The notes: generated by a model from the sequence alone, not told the origin. DNA of 64,000 nucleotides from JAAUUJ01 sp964392245 (GCA_964392245.1 CAYMOX010000017.1:5424-69423); one strand, 5' to 3'; counted from the stretch's first letter, positions 7,743-16,991 are shown. Numbers and translations: made by a program.

Positions 7743-9284
7743 ATGCTGCTGACACAGAATCCTCTGCGCGTTGGACTCAGTCAAGAACGGACCCCAGGTC
7801 CCTGCATTCTCGTACAATTTGGCGCATCTGGGGATCTAGCAGCTCGCAAGTTGATTCCCTCCTACTACCGCCTCTTTTTAAAGCGACGCTTGCCCCCCGA
7901 GTTCACCTTGGTGGGAGTGGCCCGCCGTGACTGGAGTCATGAAACCTATCGCGAGAAAATGCGGGCCGCGATGCAGGAGTTTGCCCCTACTGATCTAGGC
8001 CCCGAAGCTGCCTGGGAGGACTTCGCCAGTCGGCTTTTCTTTTGTCGTCTGGATATTAATGATCCCGAGGCCTACCGCGCGCTGGATGAAATGCTCACCC
8101 AGCTGGATCAGGAGCGAGCCACGCGGGGAAATCGCATCTTTTATCTGGCCGTATCTCCAGACTTCTACGCCGAGGCTGTTCAGCAACTGGGGACCGCAGG
8201 CATGCTGACGGATCCTGAAAAAACGCGCGTGGTGATCGAGAAACCCTTTGGACATGATCTCACCTCCGCCCAGGAACTGAACCGGATTGTGCAGCAGGTG
8301 TGCAAAGAGGAGCAGATCTACCGCATTGATCACTACCTGGGTAAAGAAACTGTCCAAAACCTGCTGGTCTTTCGCTTTGCCAATGCCATCTTCGAGCCCC
8401 TCTGGAACCGCAACTACATCGATCACATCCAGATCTCAGTGGCTGAAACCGTGGGTGTGGAAGATCGGGCTGGATACTATGACTCCTCCGGCGCCCTGCG
8501 GGATATGGTGCAAAATCACCTGATGCAGATCTACTGCCTCACCGCCATGGAACCTCCCGTGAGTCTGGGCAGCGATGGAGTACGGGATGAGAAAACCAAG
8601 ATCCTGCAGGCCACCCGCATTGCCGATGTCCGCAACATTACCAATGCCGCGATCCGGGCTCAGTATGCTGCGGGCTGGATGGGGGGTAAGGGAGTGCCGG
8701 GATATCTGGAGGAACCCAATGTCAATCCCGATTCCACCACCCCCACCTATGTGGCCTTGAAGCTGGAATGCGATACCTGGCGCTGGCAGGGAGTGCCCTT
8801 TTATCTGCGCACGGGGAAGCGTCTGCCCAAGAAGGTGTCCGAGGTGGCAATCTTCTTCCGGCAGGTGCCCCTCTCCCTCTTCCCCACGGTGGCCCACGAG
8901 GTCAGTCCCAATATTCTCGCCCTGCGGATCCAGCCCAATGAGGGCATTTCCCTGCGCTTTGAAGCCAAAGTCCCGGGGCCCGAGATCCGCACCCGCTCGG
9001 TGGATATGGACTTTCGTTACGGCACCACCTTTGCCGGGGGCACCCCTGATGCCTATGAGCGGTTGCTGTTGGACTGTATGTTGGGGGATCAAACCCTCTT
9101 CACCCGTTCCGATGAGGTGGAAGCCGCCTGGCGAGTTGTCACCCCGATCCTGTCAGCCTGGGAAACGGAAGGGAATGGTAGTACTCCACCCCCGCCTGTC
9201 CATATCTACGAAGCCGGAACCTGGGGACCCCAAACTGCTGAGGAACTGCTCACCCGTGATGGTCGTCGCTGGCGTCGCCTCTGA
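7743..9284 (+). CDS. zwf: Glucose-6-phosphate 1-dehydrogenase
   Basis: The 513-residue protein has the NADP-binding GASGDLA motif (residues 27-33), the catalytic RIDHYLGKE signature near residue 195 and the YLRTGKRLPKK substrate region near 355. It oxidises glucose-6-phosphate to 6-phosphogluconolactone, feeding the oxidative pentose phosphate route that supplies NADPH in the dark. In most cyanobacteria opcA, encoding its redox-responsive activator, follows directly. Here the next gene is a convergent ABC permease whose stop codon abuts the zwf stop, so opcA must be elsewhere or absent. Confidence 0.95.
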   Translation: MLLTQNPLRVGLSQERTPGPCILVQFGASGDLAARKLIPSYYRLFLKRRLPPEFTLVGVARRDWSHETYREKMRAAMQEFAPTDLGPEAAWEDFASRLFFCRLDINDPEAYRALDEMLTQLDQERATRGNRIFYLAVSPDFYAEAVQQLGTAGMLTDPEKTRVVIEKPFGHDLTSAQELNRIVQQVCKEEQIYRIDHYLGKETVQNLLVFRFANAIFEPLWNRNYIDHIQISVAETVGVEDRAGYYDSSGALRDMVQNHLMQIYCLTAMEPPVSLGSDGVRDEKTKILQATRIADVRNITNAAIRAQYAAGWMGGKGVPGYLEEPNVNPDSTTPTYVALKLECDTWRWQGVPFYLRTGKRLPKKVSEVAIFFRQVPLSLFPTVAHEVSPNILALRIQPNEGISLRFEAKVPGPEIRTRSVDMDFRYGTTFAGGTPDAYERLLLDCMLGDQTLFTRSDEVEAAWRVVTPILSAWETEGNGSTPPPPVHIYEAGTWGPQTAEELLTRDGRRWRRL

Positions 9285-10061
9285 TCAGCGAGCCCAGTGA
9301 ATGAAGTAACGCTCTAGGGAGGCAAAGAAGCTGTAGAGCAGGATCCCCATTAGGGAGAGCACCACCAGCCCCAGAAACACCAGCGGCACATCCAGCGAGG
9401 AACTGGCGGAGACGATCACGTAGCCAATGCCGCCATTGGACGCCACGGTCTCTGAGATCACGGTGCCAATAAAAGCGGACGAGATGGCAATCTTCAGCGA
9501 AGCAAAAAAGTAGGGCAGGCTGTGGGGGAGGCCCACCTTCTGGAACATTTCCCATTGAGAGGCCCCCAACGCCCGCAACACGTCCTGCATTTCAGGCTCA
9601 ACGGTATCCAGACCCACCGCCACATTCACGGCAATCGGAAAGAAGGCCAGCAAAAAGGAGGTGATCACCGCAGGCACCGTGCCCACCCCAAACCAGATCA
9701 CCAGCAGGGGCACCAGGGCCACCTTGGGAATGGTATTGAACCCCACCAACAGCGGGTAAAAGGTTATGTAGGCCAGGCGGGAATACCCCAGCAGGAACCC
9801 CAATCCCATGCCTGCCACCAGGGCAGCTCCAAAGCCGATCAGGGTGGCCAGTAGGGTGCGCAGCGCATGCTGCAGGACCACTTCACCGTAGTCATCCACC
9901 GTCCCCAGAATGGCAGTGGGAGCTGGCAAAATAAACTGGGGAATCTTCAACACATGCACAATCCCCTCCCAGATCAGGAGCAGCAAGATGGCGGCAGCCA
10001 CGGGTAGAGCAATAGCGGCCTGACGACTGCGCAGAAAGCGACCAAGAGCAGATCTGGACAT
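9285..10061 (-). CDS. ABC transporter permease, nitrate/sulfonate/taurine type
   Basis: This 258-residue protein has about six membrane segments and the permease EAA-type loop (ALGASQWEMFQKVGLPHSLP, near residue 175) that contacts the ATPase. The family moves nitrate, aliphatic sulfonates, taurine, pyrimidine precursors of thiamin and similar small anions. It follows its ATPase by 15 bases. No substrate-binding protein gene is in the neighbourhood, so the solute cannot be set from context. Confidence 0.82.
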   Translation of the reverse strand: MSRSALGRFLRSRQAAIALPVAAAILLLLIWEGIVHVLKIPQFILPAPTAILGTVDDYGEVVLQHALRTLLATLIGFGAALVAGMGLGFLLGYSRLAYITFYPLLVGFNTIPKVALVPLLVIWFGVGTVPAVITSFLLAFFPIAVNVAVGLDTVEPEMQDVLRALGASQWEMFQKVGLPHSLPYFFASLKIAISSAFIGTVISETVASNGGIGYVIVSASSSLDVPLVFLGLVVLSLMGILLYSFFASLERYFIHWAR

Positions 10062-10076
10062 ACGGTGATCCCTGAC

Positions 10077-10901
10077 TCAATAGCTGCGTTGAATATGCTT
10101 GCGAATTGCCGCCACCCGGTGGTGAAACTCATCCGACAGACACATCTCCAGGGTGCGGGGGCGGGGCAGATCCACCGGCAGACGGAAGATGATGCTGCTG
10201 GGGCGAGGGCTCATCACATAGACCGTATCCGAGAGAAACACAGCCTCCCGCAGATCATGGGTGATCAGCAAACTGGTGCAGGCGGTGCGCCGCCACAACT
10301 GCTGTAACATCTCCCACATGTCTTCCCGTGTAAAGGCATCCAGCGCCCCAAACGGCTCATCCAGCAGCAGGATCTCCGGCTGATGGATCAGGGCCCGGCA
10401 GAGGGAGGTTCGCTGTTTCATCCCGCCCGACAGCTGCCAGGGATAGCGCTTGAGAAATCCTTCTAAACCCACGGTGGCCAGCAACTCCTGAGCCGCAGTT
10501 TGGTGCTGGGGAAGCTGTTGCTTGAAAGTGCGCTTAAAGGGCTCCACCACTTCCAGCGGCAGCAGCACATTTTGCAAGGTGGTGCGCCAGGGCAAGAGGA
10601 CTGGATTCTGAAAGGCAATCCCGACACTGCGCAGCGGTCCGGTAATCGGTTGTCCTTGAAACCGGATCTCACCGCCATGCTCAGTGTGTAACCCAGACAC
10701 CATGCGTAGGAGCGAAGTTTTGCCACAACCACTGGGACCGACAATAGAGACAAACTCGGCGGGGCGCAGCGCAAAGGTGGCATCACGGATGATCTCGATG
10801 GGATGTCCATCCGTTTGAAACTGTAAAGAAACCTGTTGGAACTCCAGCACCGTGCCGTCGGTTCCTGGCGCAGCGGCCACTGTCAGGGGAGACTCCAGCA
10901 T
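10077..10901 (-). CDS. ABC transporter ATP-binding protein, nitrate/sulfonate type
   Basis: The 274-residue ATPase has a Walker A GPSGCGKTS near residue 57, the ABC signature LSGGMKQR near 158, Walker B LLLDEPFGALD right after, and the switch histidine in LLITHDLREA. It belongs to the SsuB/TauB/NrtD group and powers the permease encoded just downstream. The N-terminal 20 residues before the first strand are Ala/Thr-rich and not conserved; ATG 10901 is the best available start. Confidence 0.85.
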   Translation of the reverse strand: MLESPLTVAAAPGTDGTVLEFQQVSLQFQTDGHPIEIIRDATFALRPAEFVSIVGPSGCGKTSLLRMVSGLHTEHGGEIRFQGQPITGPLRSVGIAFQNPVLLPWRTTLQNVLLPLEVVEPFKRTFKQQLPQHQTAAQELLATVGLEGFLKRYPWQLSGGMKQRTSLCRALIHQPEILLLDEPFGALDAFTREDMWEMLQQLWRRTACTSLLITHDLREAVFLSDTVYVMSPRPSSIIFRLPVDLPRPRTLEMCLSDEFHHRVAAIRKHIQRSY

Positions 10902-11067
10902 GATCTGAGGGTTGCTCTGGGCAATTTTTCTCCACTAGACCAGAGTCAATCCTGGCCATCTGTATTCAAAGATACGGCGATGGACTCTGATAAGAAAAGT
11001 TAGGAGCCGCTGTCGCCACGCTAATCTATATAGCGGATCCTGATGCCTGCACCCTAAGGAGAACGCC

Positions 11068-11961
11068 TTGGATGTCCAAAGTTTTAATCTGAAAGAGTAC
11101 CTAGCCGCCCGCAAAGCGCTGGTGGAGCAAGCATTGTCGGATTCCCTTCCGGTCAGCTATCCCGAGAGTCTCTACAACTCCATGCGCTACAGTTTGCTGG
11201 CAGGAGGAAAACGACTGCGTCCGATCCTCTGTCTGGCGGCCTGTGAGTTGGCTGGGGGAGACGTGGCTCAGGCCCTGCCCACCGCCTGTGCTCTGGAAAT
11301 GATCCACACCATGTCGCTGATCCATGACGATCTGCCCGCCATGGACAACGATGACTACCGGCGGGGCCAACTGACGAACCATAAGGTTTTTGGCGATGCC
11401 ATGGCGATTTTGGCGGGGGATGCCCTGCTGGCTTATGCCTTTCAGGTGGTGGCAGAGGAGACCCAAAATGTCGATCCTTATCGCCTGCTGCAGGTGATCG
11501 GTCGCCTGGGGAAAGCGGTGGCCGCCAGCGGCTTGGTGGGGGGACAGGTGGTGGATCTGGAATCCGAGGGCAAGCCCATCCCCCTGGAGACTCTGGATTT
11601 TATTCATGCCCACAAGACGGGTGCTCTGCTGGAGGTTTCGGTGGTGTCGGGAGGACTGCTGGGGGGAGCCGATGCGGAGATGGTGCAGAACCTGACCGAC
11701 TATGCTCATGATATTGGCCTCGCCTTCCAGATCATTGACGATATTCTTGATGTCACCGCCACCAGTGAACAGCTGGGCAAAACCGCAGGCAAAGATGTGG
11801 TGGCGGCCAAAGCCACGTATCCTAGTATCTGGGGAATAGAGGTGTCGAGGCAAAAAGCGGAAGCCCTGATCCAGTCTGCCAAACAGCACCTGGCCCCCCA
11901 TGGTCAGGCAAATGTACCGCTACTGGCCCTCGCTGACTTTATTACCCAGCGCACCCATTGA
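11068..11961 (+). CDS. crtE: Geranylgeranyl diphosphate synthase
   Basis: The 297-residue prenyltransferase condenses isopentenyl diphosphate to C20 geranylgeranyl diphosphate, the precursor of carotenoids, the chlorophyll phytyl tail and quinones. The first aspartate-rich motif DDLPAMDNDD begins near residue 88 and the second DDILD near 223; GGKRLRP sits at about 48. The start is TTG at 11068, chosen because AAGGAG lies seven bases upstream and no ATG fits. A PAP2-like gene follows 42 bases later on the same strand, a pairing seen in other cyanobacteria. Confidence 0.92.
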   Translation: MDVQSFNLKEYLAARKALVEQALSDSLPVSYPESLYNSMRYSLLAGGKRLRPILCLAACELAGGDVAQALPTACALEMIHTMSLIHDDLPAMDNDDYRRGQLTNHKVFGDAMAILAGDALLAYAFQVVAEETQNVDPYRLLQVIGRLGKAVAASGLVGGQVVDLESEGKPIPLETLDFIHAHKTGALLEVSVVSGGLLGGADAEMVQNLTDYAHDIGLAFQIIDDILDVTATSEQLGKTAGKDVVAAKATYPSIWGIEVSRQKAEALIQSAKQHLAPHGQANVPLLALADFITQRTH

Positions 11962-12003
11962 ACCGCAGCAGTTGCCCTCCCTATCTTTACGGATCCCTTG
12001 TCT

Positions 12004-12456
12004 ATGCTGCAGCAGTTGCTTGCCAATCAGGTTCTCTGGACCGCTCTGCTGGCCAGTGGTGCCGCGCAGTTGTTGAAGTTGCTTCTGCTTTATCTGCGGA
12101 CGGGCAAGCTGGATTTTCGGGTCCTCACCCAGACCGGGGGCATGCCCAGCTCCCACGCCTCTCTGGTCAGTGCTCTGGCGGTGGGGGTGGGACTGCAGGA
12201 GGGATGGAACAGCCTGCTTTTTGCCACCACTGTTGTCTTTGCCCTGATCGTCATGTATGACGCCGCTGGCATCCGGCAGGCAGCAGGTAAACATGCCCGC
12301 GTGATCAACCGGATGGTGGACGAGCTATTTGAGGGGGATACTTTTCAGGAGCCCTATTTAAAAGAACTCCTGGGTCACACCCCTTTGCAGGTGGTCGTGG
12401 GTTCTCTTCTCGGGATCGGCTGTGTTCTCCTGGACTTCATCCTACGAACCCGCTGA
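12004..12456 (+). CDS. Divergent PAP2-family membrane protein
   Basis: About 150 residues with three or four hydrophobic segments and the sequence TQTGGMPSSHASLVSAL, the hallmark of the divergent PAP2 (DUF212/YuiD) family. YDAAGIRQAAGKHARVIN follows. The SSHA and acid residues resemble phosphatase motifs of PAP2 enzymes, so it may act on a lipid or prenyl phosphate, fitting its place behind crtE. This is inference. The start may be TTG 11998 or ATG 12004; no ribosome site decides. Its 3' end overlaps the convergent exbD-like gene by 15 bases. Confidence 0.8.
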   Translation: MLQQLLANQVLWTALLASGAAQLLKLLLLYLRTGKLDFRVLTQTGGMPSSHASLVSALAVGVGLQEGWNSLLFATTVVFALIVMYDAAGIRQAAGKHARVINRMVDELFEGDTFQEPYLKELLGHTPLQVVVGSLLGIGCVLLDFILRTR

Positions 12457-12876
12457 TTGAGTCGCAATCCCGAAGGTAACCTCAAAGGTCTTCAGCCGCC
12501 GCAATGCATCCGTGACCTCCACGAATTTGCCGTGGGTGATCGCCAGATCGGCACTGATCAGTACCAGTCGCTCCTGGTTCTCATTCTCGGCAGTGGTGGT
12601 TTCCTGCAGGATCTGCTCCACTTTGGCCACCAGCTGATCGATGGGCACCGTCTCTTTATTGACAGCCACCTGATTGTCCCTGGTAATGCTGATGGTCACA
12701 TCGGGCTGGATCTGCTTCTGGGCCGTACCGGCCTCCGGTAGATCTACATCCAGGGACTCAGCCCGCGTCAGCACCAGACTGGCGACAACAAAAAAGACGA
12801 GAATGGAAAAGATCACATCAATGAGAGGCACGATGTTGATCTCGGCTGGCCGCAAATTTTCCTCTGGAAGCCGCAT
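12442..12876 (-). CDS. ExbD/TolR-family biopolymer transport protein
   Basis: The 144-residue protein has one N-terminal membrane helix (IVPLIDVIFSILVFFVVAS) whose aspartate is the conserved proton-carrying residue of ExbD/TolR/MotB. It is followed by a periplasmic domain. Together with the upstream ExbB-like protein it forms a proton-driven motor that energises TonB-dependent uptake or envelope functions. AGGATTAGGAT precedes the ATG at 12876. The gene lies 33 bases downstream of its partner and is surely in one operon with it. No TonB or receptor gene is nearby. Confidence 0.87.
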   Translation of the reverse strand: MRLPEENLRPAEINIVPLIDVIFSILVFFVVASLVLTRAESLDVDLPEAGTAQKQIQPDVTISITRDNQVAVNKETVPIDQLVAKVEQILQETTTAENENQERLVLISADLAITHGKFVEVTDALRRLKTFEVTFGIATQSAGS

Positions 12877-12909
12877 ATCCTAATCCTTTACAAACGATTA
12901 ACGCAATAC

Positions 12910-13548
12910 TTAAACTTCGCCAAAATGCTCCAGCCGCTGGCGATGGAGAAGTTCCAGCTGTCCTCCATACTCCTGGATCTTGGACATCTGCCGCAGGTAG
13001 AGCGAACGAAAGACATTCGAAATCAGCTGCGTGGGAATGGCGACAATCAATCCAAAGGCGGTGGAGTAAAGTGCCTCAGCAATCCCTGCCCCGACGCCCT
13101 CGGTATCAGTACCACCAATATTCCCCAGCTGAATCGAACCCAGAATCGTGATGATCCCCAGTACAGTCCCCAAAAGCCCCAAAAACGGTGAGAGAGTGAT
13201 GATCGTGTCAAAAACCGTATTGAAGCGTTTGAGCAATGGGATCTCTGCTGAAACTGCCGTTTCTAAAGCGAGGCGAAAATCTTCAGGACTGGCATTGTCC
13301 ATTTCCAAACCGGAGAGAAAGATCCGGGCAATGGGCAGATCAGCATTCTGCTCTAACTTAAACAGAGCGGCGCGGGGATTGCGGCCATAGAGGCTGAGAC
13401 ATTCCTGCACCACCTGCTCCTGCCGATGGGTGATCTTCCACCAGAACTGAGCCCGCTCCAGGATGAGAGCTACGGAGATCACCGAGAAGAGTAACAGCGG
13501 CCAAGCCACTAGCCCCACTGCCTCAAAAGTATTCCACATTGCTTCCAT
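12910..13548 (-). CDS. ExbB/TolQ/MotA-family proton channel
   Basis: The 212-residue membrane protein has three hydrophobic helices, at about residues 10-30, 112-135 and 155-180. It carries the family signature LGLLGTVLGIITILG followed by GIAEALYSTAFGLIVAIP, where the channel-lining threonines sit. It pairs with the ExbD-like protein encoded downstream. The substrate energised is unknown but in cyanobacteria such pairs commonly support iron-siderophore uptake. Confidence 0.87.
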   Translation of the reverse strand: MEAMWNTFEAVGLVAWPLLLFSVISVALILERAQFWWKITHRQEQVVQECLSLYGRNPRAALFKLEQNADLPIARIFLSGLEMDNASPEDFRLALETAVSAEIPLLKRFNTVFDTIITLSPFLGLLGTVLGIITILGSIQLGNIGGTDTEGVGAGIAEALYSTAFGLIVAIPTQLISNVFRSLYLRQMSKIQEYGGQLELLHRQRLEHFGEV

Positions 13549-13830
13549 CTCAGCCTCCTACCACTCTACCCATGACAATCATCGCCCTGTTGCCCCGTCC
13601 GAGGCATGCTTCCTAATTTTCCACACCCACCACCCTACATCGTCCCTGGCCTGGATGTGCAGTTGAATTCTTCCTGTAATAGCATGCTCACCTCAGCCCT
13701 GACACGGAGGGGGAGCGTGCATCTCGTTACTGCAAGTGGCACTTCCCACATCAGCAACTGCAGTGACCTCGTCATTCCCCGCAACAGAGGGCATACTGGT
13801 TGCAAGTCTGACGCCTGAGGCAAGCACACG

Positions 13831-15681
13831 ATGAGAATTGGACGCTGGTTTGGGTTGTTGGCAATCTGTCTGATGGCAGGTCTGCTGACGGCCTGTGGAT
13901 CACCTTCACCCTCTTACCAAAGTATTATTGTCAACTTTGTTGACAGTGCCAGCCCCCATGAGGTGGCGGCGGTTGCTAATAAATATCACCTGCAGCTGCA
14001 GTTAAACAGTGCCAGTCCTTATGCCCGCACTGAGGAGCTCTATCAGTTTCATTACGATCCCCAAGATCAGGGAGCACCGCGGCGACTGCTGAAACAGTTA
14101 ACCGCTGAGAAGGCCGTGGAATATGCCGAACCCAACTATTTATATTCCGCTTCCTTCGAGCCCAATGATCAATTCTTCTCGCAGCAGTGGAACTTCCAGG
14201 CCATTGCCATGCCTGCCGCCTGGGACATCACCGCTGGGAAAGGCGTCACGGTAGCCGTGATTGATACCGGGGTCAGCCAGGTTTCGGATCTGGCGGAAAC
14301 CCAGTTTGTGGATGGCTACGACTTTGTGGATGACGATGCCGATGCCTCCGATCTGCATGGTCACGGCACCCACGTGGCGGGCACGGTGGCCCAGTCCACC
14401 AATAACGGTCTGGGGGTGGCGGGCATTGCCTACCAGGCCAGCATCATGCCGATTCGAGTGCTGGATGCCAACGGCTTTGGCAGTGTGGCGGACATTGCGG
14501 AAGGGATCCACTTCGCTGCCGACCATGGGGCCACGGTGATCAACATGAGTCTGGGGGGACGCATGCCCACCCAGTTGCTCCAGGAAGCGGTGCGTGATGC
14601 CCACGACAAGGGGGTGACCGTAGTAGCAGCGGCTGGCAATGAGAACTCAGACGGGGCCAGTTATCCAGGTCGCTATCCCCACGTGATCGGAGTATCGGCT
14701 CTGGGTCCCACCGGAGAGAAGGCTCCCTACTCCAACTATGGGGTGGGCGTGGACATCTCAGCCCCAGGCGGTGCCAAAACTGCAGATCACCCGGAATGGG
14801 GGATCCTGCAGCAAACCGTCAACCGTCGCAATCCCCACCAGCCCGAGTTTGCCTTCTTCCAGGGCACCAGCATGGCCTCTCCGCACGTGGCCGGGGTGGC
14901 AGCGTTGATCCAGTCCCAGGGCATTACCGATCCGGATGAAGTGGAGAAGGTGCTAAAGCGCTCTGCCACCCCTGTTGCTGATGACAAACTTAATTACTTC
15001 GGGGCGGGTCGTCTGAATGCCCAGCAGGCTTTAGCACGGGCCACGGGTCAGGAGCAGGAAAATCCTCTCATGCTCTGGCTCAAGGACTTTGTGCAGTACC
15101 TGGCCCAGAACGGCTATTTGAACCCCCGCTTCTGGCTGGATGGGGGTGCCATTGCCCTGATTCCTAAACTGATCATGGTTATTGGTGGCTACATCCTCCT
15201 GGTGATTATTCGCTGGTGGTTGGCTCCCAAGCGGCTTGGCCTATCTCTGCCCATGCTGGCGGGTCTGGTGCTGGGCAGCTCAGGTTTATTTGTGCTGCCG
15301 GGTCTGGCGATCACAGGCTTCCCCCGCTGGCCACTGCAGGTGCTGGGTAGCTCTCTGCCGGAGGTGGGCACCGCCCTCGCTCAAACCTCAGCTTTGAACC
15401 CGATCTTTGCCAGTGCCCTGATCCCATTAGCCTTGGTGGTGTTCCTCCTGGGCCACAAGCATCTGCGCTGGCTGGCGATCGGGGTGGCTCTGGGGATGGC
15501 GTCGCATCTATTGCTCGCGGGTACCGTCTTATATGAGGGGGTTCTATGGTTTGGATCTGCTGCCTGGTTTGGGCGCAGCTTCTTGGTGCTCAATGGCTTG
15601 GTCTCCCTCTGGCTGGCTTATCTGGCCGCCCAGTCGAGTCTCCCATCCCAGTCGAACTCCACAGCCCTGACGGTGCGCTAA
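13831..15681 (+). CDS. Subtilisin-like serine protease lipoprotein with C-terminal membrane domain
   Basis: The 616-residue protein starts with a lipoprotein signal (LMAGLLTAC, lipid cysteine near residue 22). A prodomain-like stretch comes next, then an S8 peptidase with the aspartate of VIDTGVS (~145), the histidine of HGHGTHVAGT (~180), the oxyanion asparagine of AAAGNE (~268) and the serine of GTSMASPHVAG (~347). After the protease, residues 430-600 hold about five hydrophobic helices, unusual for a subtilase. It is probably tethered at both ends, facing the periplasm. A GAGG site precedes ATG 13831. A small gene overlaps its stop codon. Confidence 0.88.
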   Translation: MRIGRWFGLLAICLMAGLLTACGSPSPSYQSIIVNFVDSASPHEVAAVANKYHLQLQLNSASPYARTEELYQFHYDPQDQGAPRRLLKQLTAEKAVEYAEPNYLYSASFEPNDQFFSQQWNFQAIAMPAAWDITAGKGVTVAVIDTGVSQVSDLAETQFVDGYDFVDDDADASDLHGHGTHVAGTVAQSTNNGLGVAGIAYQASIMPIRVLDANGFGSVADIAEGIHFAADHGATVINMSLGGRMPTQLLQEAVRDAHDKGVTVVAAAGNENSDGASYPGRYPHVIGVSALGPTGEKAPYSNYGVGVDISAPGGAKTADHPEWGILQQTVNRRNPHQPEFAFFQGTSMASPHVAGVAALIQSQGITDPDEVEKVLKRSATPVADDKLNYFGAGRLNAQQALARATGQEQENPLMLWLKDFVQYLAQNGYLNPRFWLDGGAIALIPKLIMVIGGYILLVIIRWWLAPKRLGLSLPMLAGLVLGSSGLFVLPGLAITGFPRWPLQVLGSSLPEVGTALAQTSALNPIFASALIPLALVVFLLGHKHLRWLAIGVALGMASHLLLAGTVLYEGVLWFGSAAWFGRSFLVLNGLVSLWLAYLAAQSSLPSQSNSTALTVR

Positions 15682-15905
15682 TGCAACAGTTCACCGGCAC
15701 AATTGAGTTTCTGGATCTGGAAGGGGGTGTTTGGGTGCTAAAAACCCCAGATGATAAAACCTATGCTCTCTTCCGTGCGCCCCAGGAGCTGTTGCAGGAA
15801 GGCTACGCGGTGGTGATCACCGGACAGCTGAAACCGGAGATGGTCACAGCCGCCCAGGTGGGTCCGGTGCTGGAGGTCAGGTCCTTCACCGCCCAAACTC
15901 CTTAG
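15681..15905 (+). CDS. Small beta-rich protein coupled to the subtilase
   Basis: The 74-residue frame begins at ATG 15681, sharing one base with the protease stop (TAATG), so translation is probably coupled. The chain, FTGTIEFLDLEGGVWVLKT then AVVITGQLKPEM, reads as a small beta barrel like an OB fold. I recall similar small proteins in other bacteria but cannot name the family. No signal peptide is seen, so it is cytoplasmic. The frame stays open further upstream, but that part overlaps the protease and is not supported. Confidence 0.6.
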   Translation: MQQFTGTIEFLDLEGGVWVLKTPDDKTYALFRAPQELLQEGYAVVITGQLKPEMVTAAQVGPVLEVRSFTAQTP

Positions 15906-15930
15906 GTCAGGTCAGGATGCCGCTCCTCCG

Positions 15931-16482
15931 ATGAATCCTTATCCTCTGGTCTGGATTGTCATGGGGGTGGCGGGTTCTGGCAAGTCCACGGTGGGTCGCC
16001 AGCTGGCGGCCCGTTTTGATTGTGATTTTCTGGAGGGGGATCGGCGTCATCCCCCCAGCAATATTCGCCGCATGCAGCAGCACCTGCCGCTACAGGAGGG
16101 GGAACGGGATCGGTGGCTGACTGCACTGGTAGAGGACATTACCCGCGAGATCGAGAGAAAGCAAGAGATGGTCCTGGCCTGTTCTGGGCTGAAGGTTGCC
16201 CACCGCCAAAGACTCACAGCCCCAGGTCGAGTGCAATTGCTGCTCCTGGTTGTCCCCCCTGCCATTCTCCAGGACCGCTTACGAGGACGACAGCACTTTT
16301 TTGGACCTGATCTGCTCTCCAGTCAACTGCAAGCCTTTGAAGACCCTCAACCTGAAGAACCCCTCTGGCACATCAATGGGGTGGGGGACCCAGAAGCAAT
16401 TGCGCAGAGGATCCTGGAACAATCCCGGCGCAGATGGCCAATCCTACAGCAGCCCTGGTGGCAGCGACAGGAACACAACTGA
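15931..16482 (+). CDS. gntK: Gluconokinase
   Basis: The 183-residue P-loop kinase shows Walker A GVAGSGKS (residues 11-18) and the gluconate-binding pattern FLEGDRRHPPSNIRRMQ with GERDRWL, which separates GntK from shikimate and adenylate kinases. It phosphorylates gluconate to 6-phosphogluconate, which enters the pentose phosphate or Entner-Doudoroff route and so joins the flux fed by zwf. No gluconate transporter is adjacent. It stands 25 bases after the small beta-rich gene and may share its transcript. Confidence 0.85.
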   Translation: MNPYPLVWIVMGVAGSGKSTVGRQLAARFDCDFLEGDRRHPPSNIRRMQQHLPLQEGERDRWLTALVEDITREIERKQEMVLACSGLKVAHRQRLTAPGRVQLLLLVVPPAILQDRLRGRQHFFGPDLLSSQLQAFEDPQPEEPLWHINGVGDPEAIAQRILEQSRRRWPILQQPWWQRQEHN

Positions 16483-16560
16483 GGCCCAGTCAGTCTCTTG
16501 CTGTATGATGACATGGGCCAATTGATTATTTCCCCTTGAATATCTTGCAGGAGATCCCCC

Positions 16561-16986
16561 ATGACCTGGACCTGGATGTTGACTCGGCGGCGTTTGCTTC
16601 TCGCCACGGCTGCAGTTTCCTCAGCCTTTGGGAGTTTCTGGATAACTCGTGGCCAAAGGTCAGAAGCCCAAGAGGCCTCCGATGAGTTTGAAACCATTGT
16701 GGGACCTGCCGATCTGGTGGAAACTCAGGGCAAGGTCCTGACAGACAAGGTTCTGATCGTTCGCAACACGGAGACCAATGAACTGATCGGGGTCAGCCCC
16801 TTCTGTACCCATGCCAACTGTGTTGTGAACTGGGTTCAAGAGGAACAGCAGTTCATCTGTCCCTGCCATGCCTCTGCCTTTGCTGCTGATGGATCGGTGG
16901 TGAATGGCCCGGCAGAGACCCCCCTCATCTCTTATGAGGTTCAAATTGCCGAAAACCGCTACCAGATTCGGCCCCGCCAGTCCTGA
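16561..16986 (+). CDS. Rieske [2Fe-2S] protein with Tat-type signal
   Basis: The 141-residue protein opens with a twin-arginine-like region (TRRRLLLATAAV), then a Rieske domain with cluster boxes CTHANC (~residue 81) and CPCHAS (~100). All four ligands (Cys/His in each box) and the disulfide cysteines are present, but the usual GC/GSQY flanks of the cytochrome b6f PetC are replaced by AN and ASAF. It is therefore a divergent Rieske protein, perhaps the PetC3-like paralogue or part of another oxidoreductase. No cytochrome b gene is near. GGAG lies close upstream of ATG 16561. Confidence 0.8.
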   Translation: MTWTWMLTRRRLLLATAAVSSAFGSFWITRGQRSEAQEASDEFETIVGPADLVETQGKVLTDKVLIVRNTETNELIGVSPFCTHANCVVNWVQEEQQFICPCHASAFAADGSVVNGPAETPLISYEVQIAENRYQIRPRQS

Positions 16987-16991
16987 TCCCT

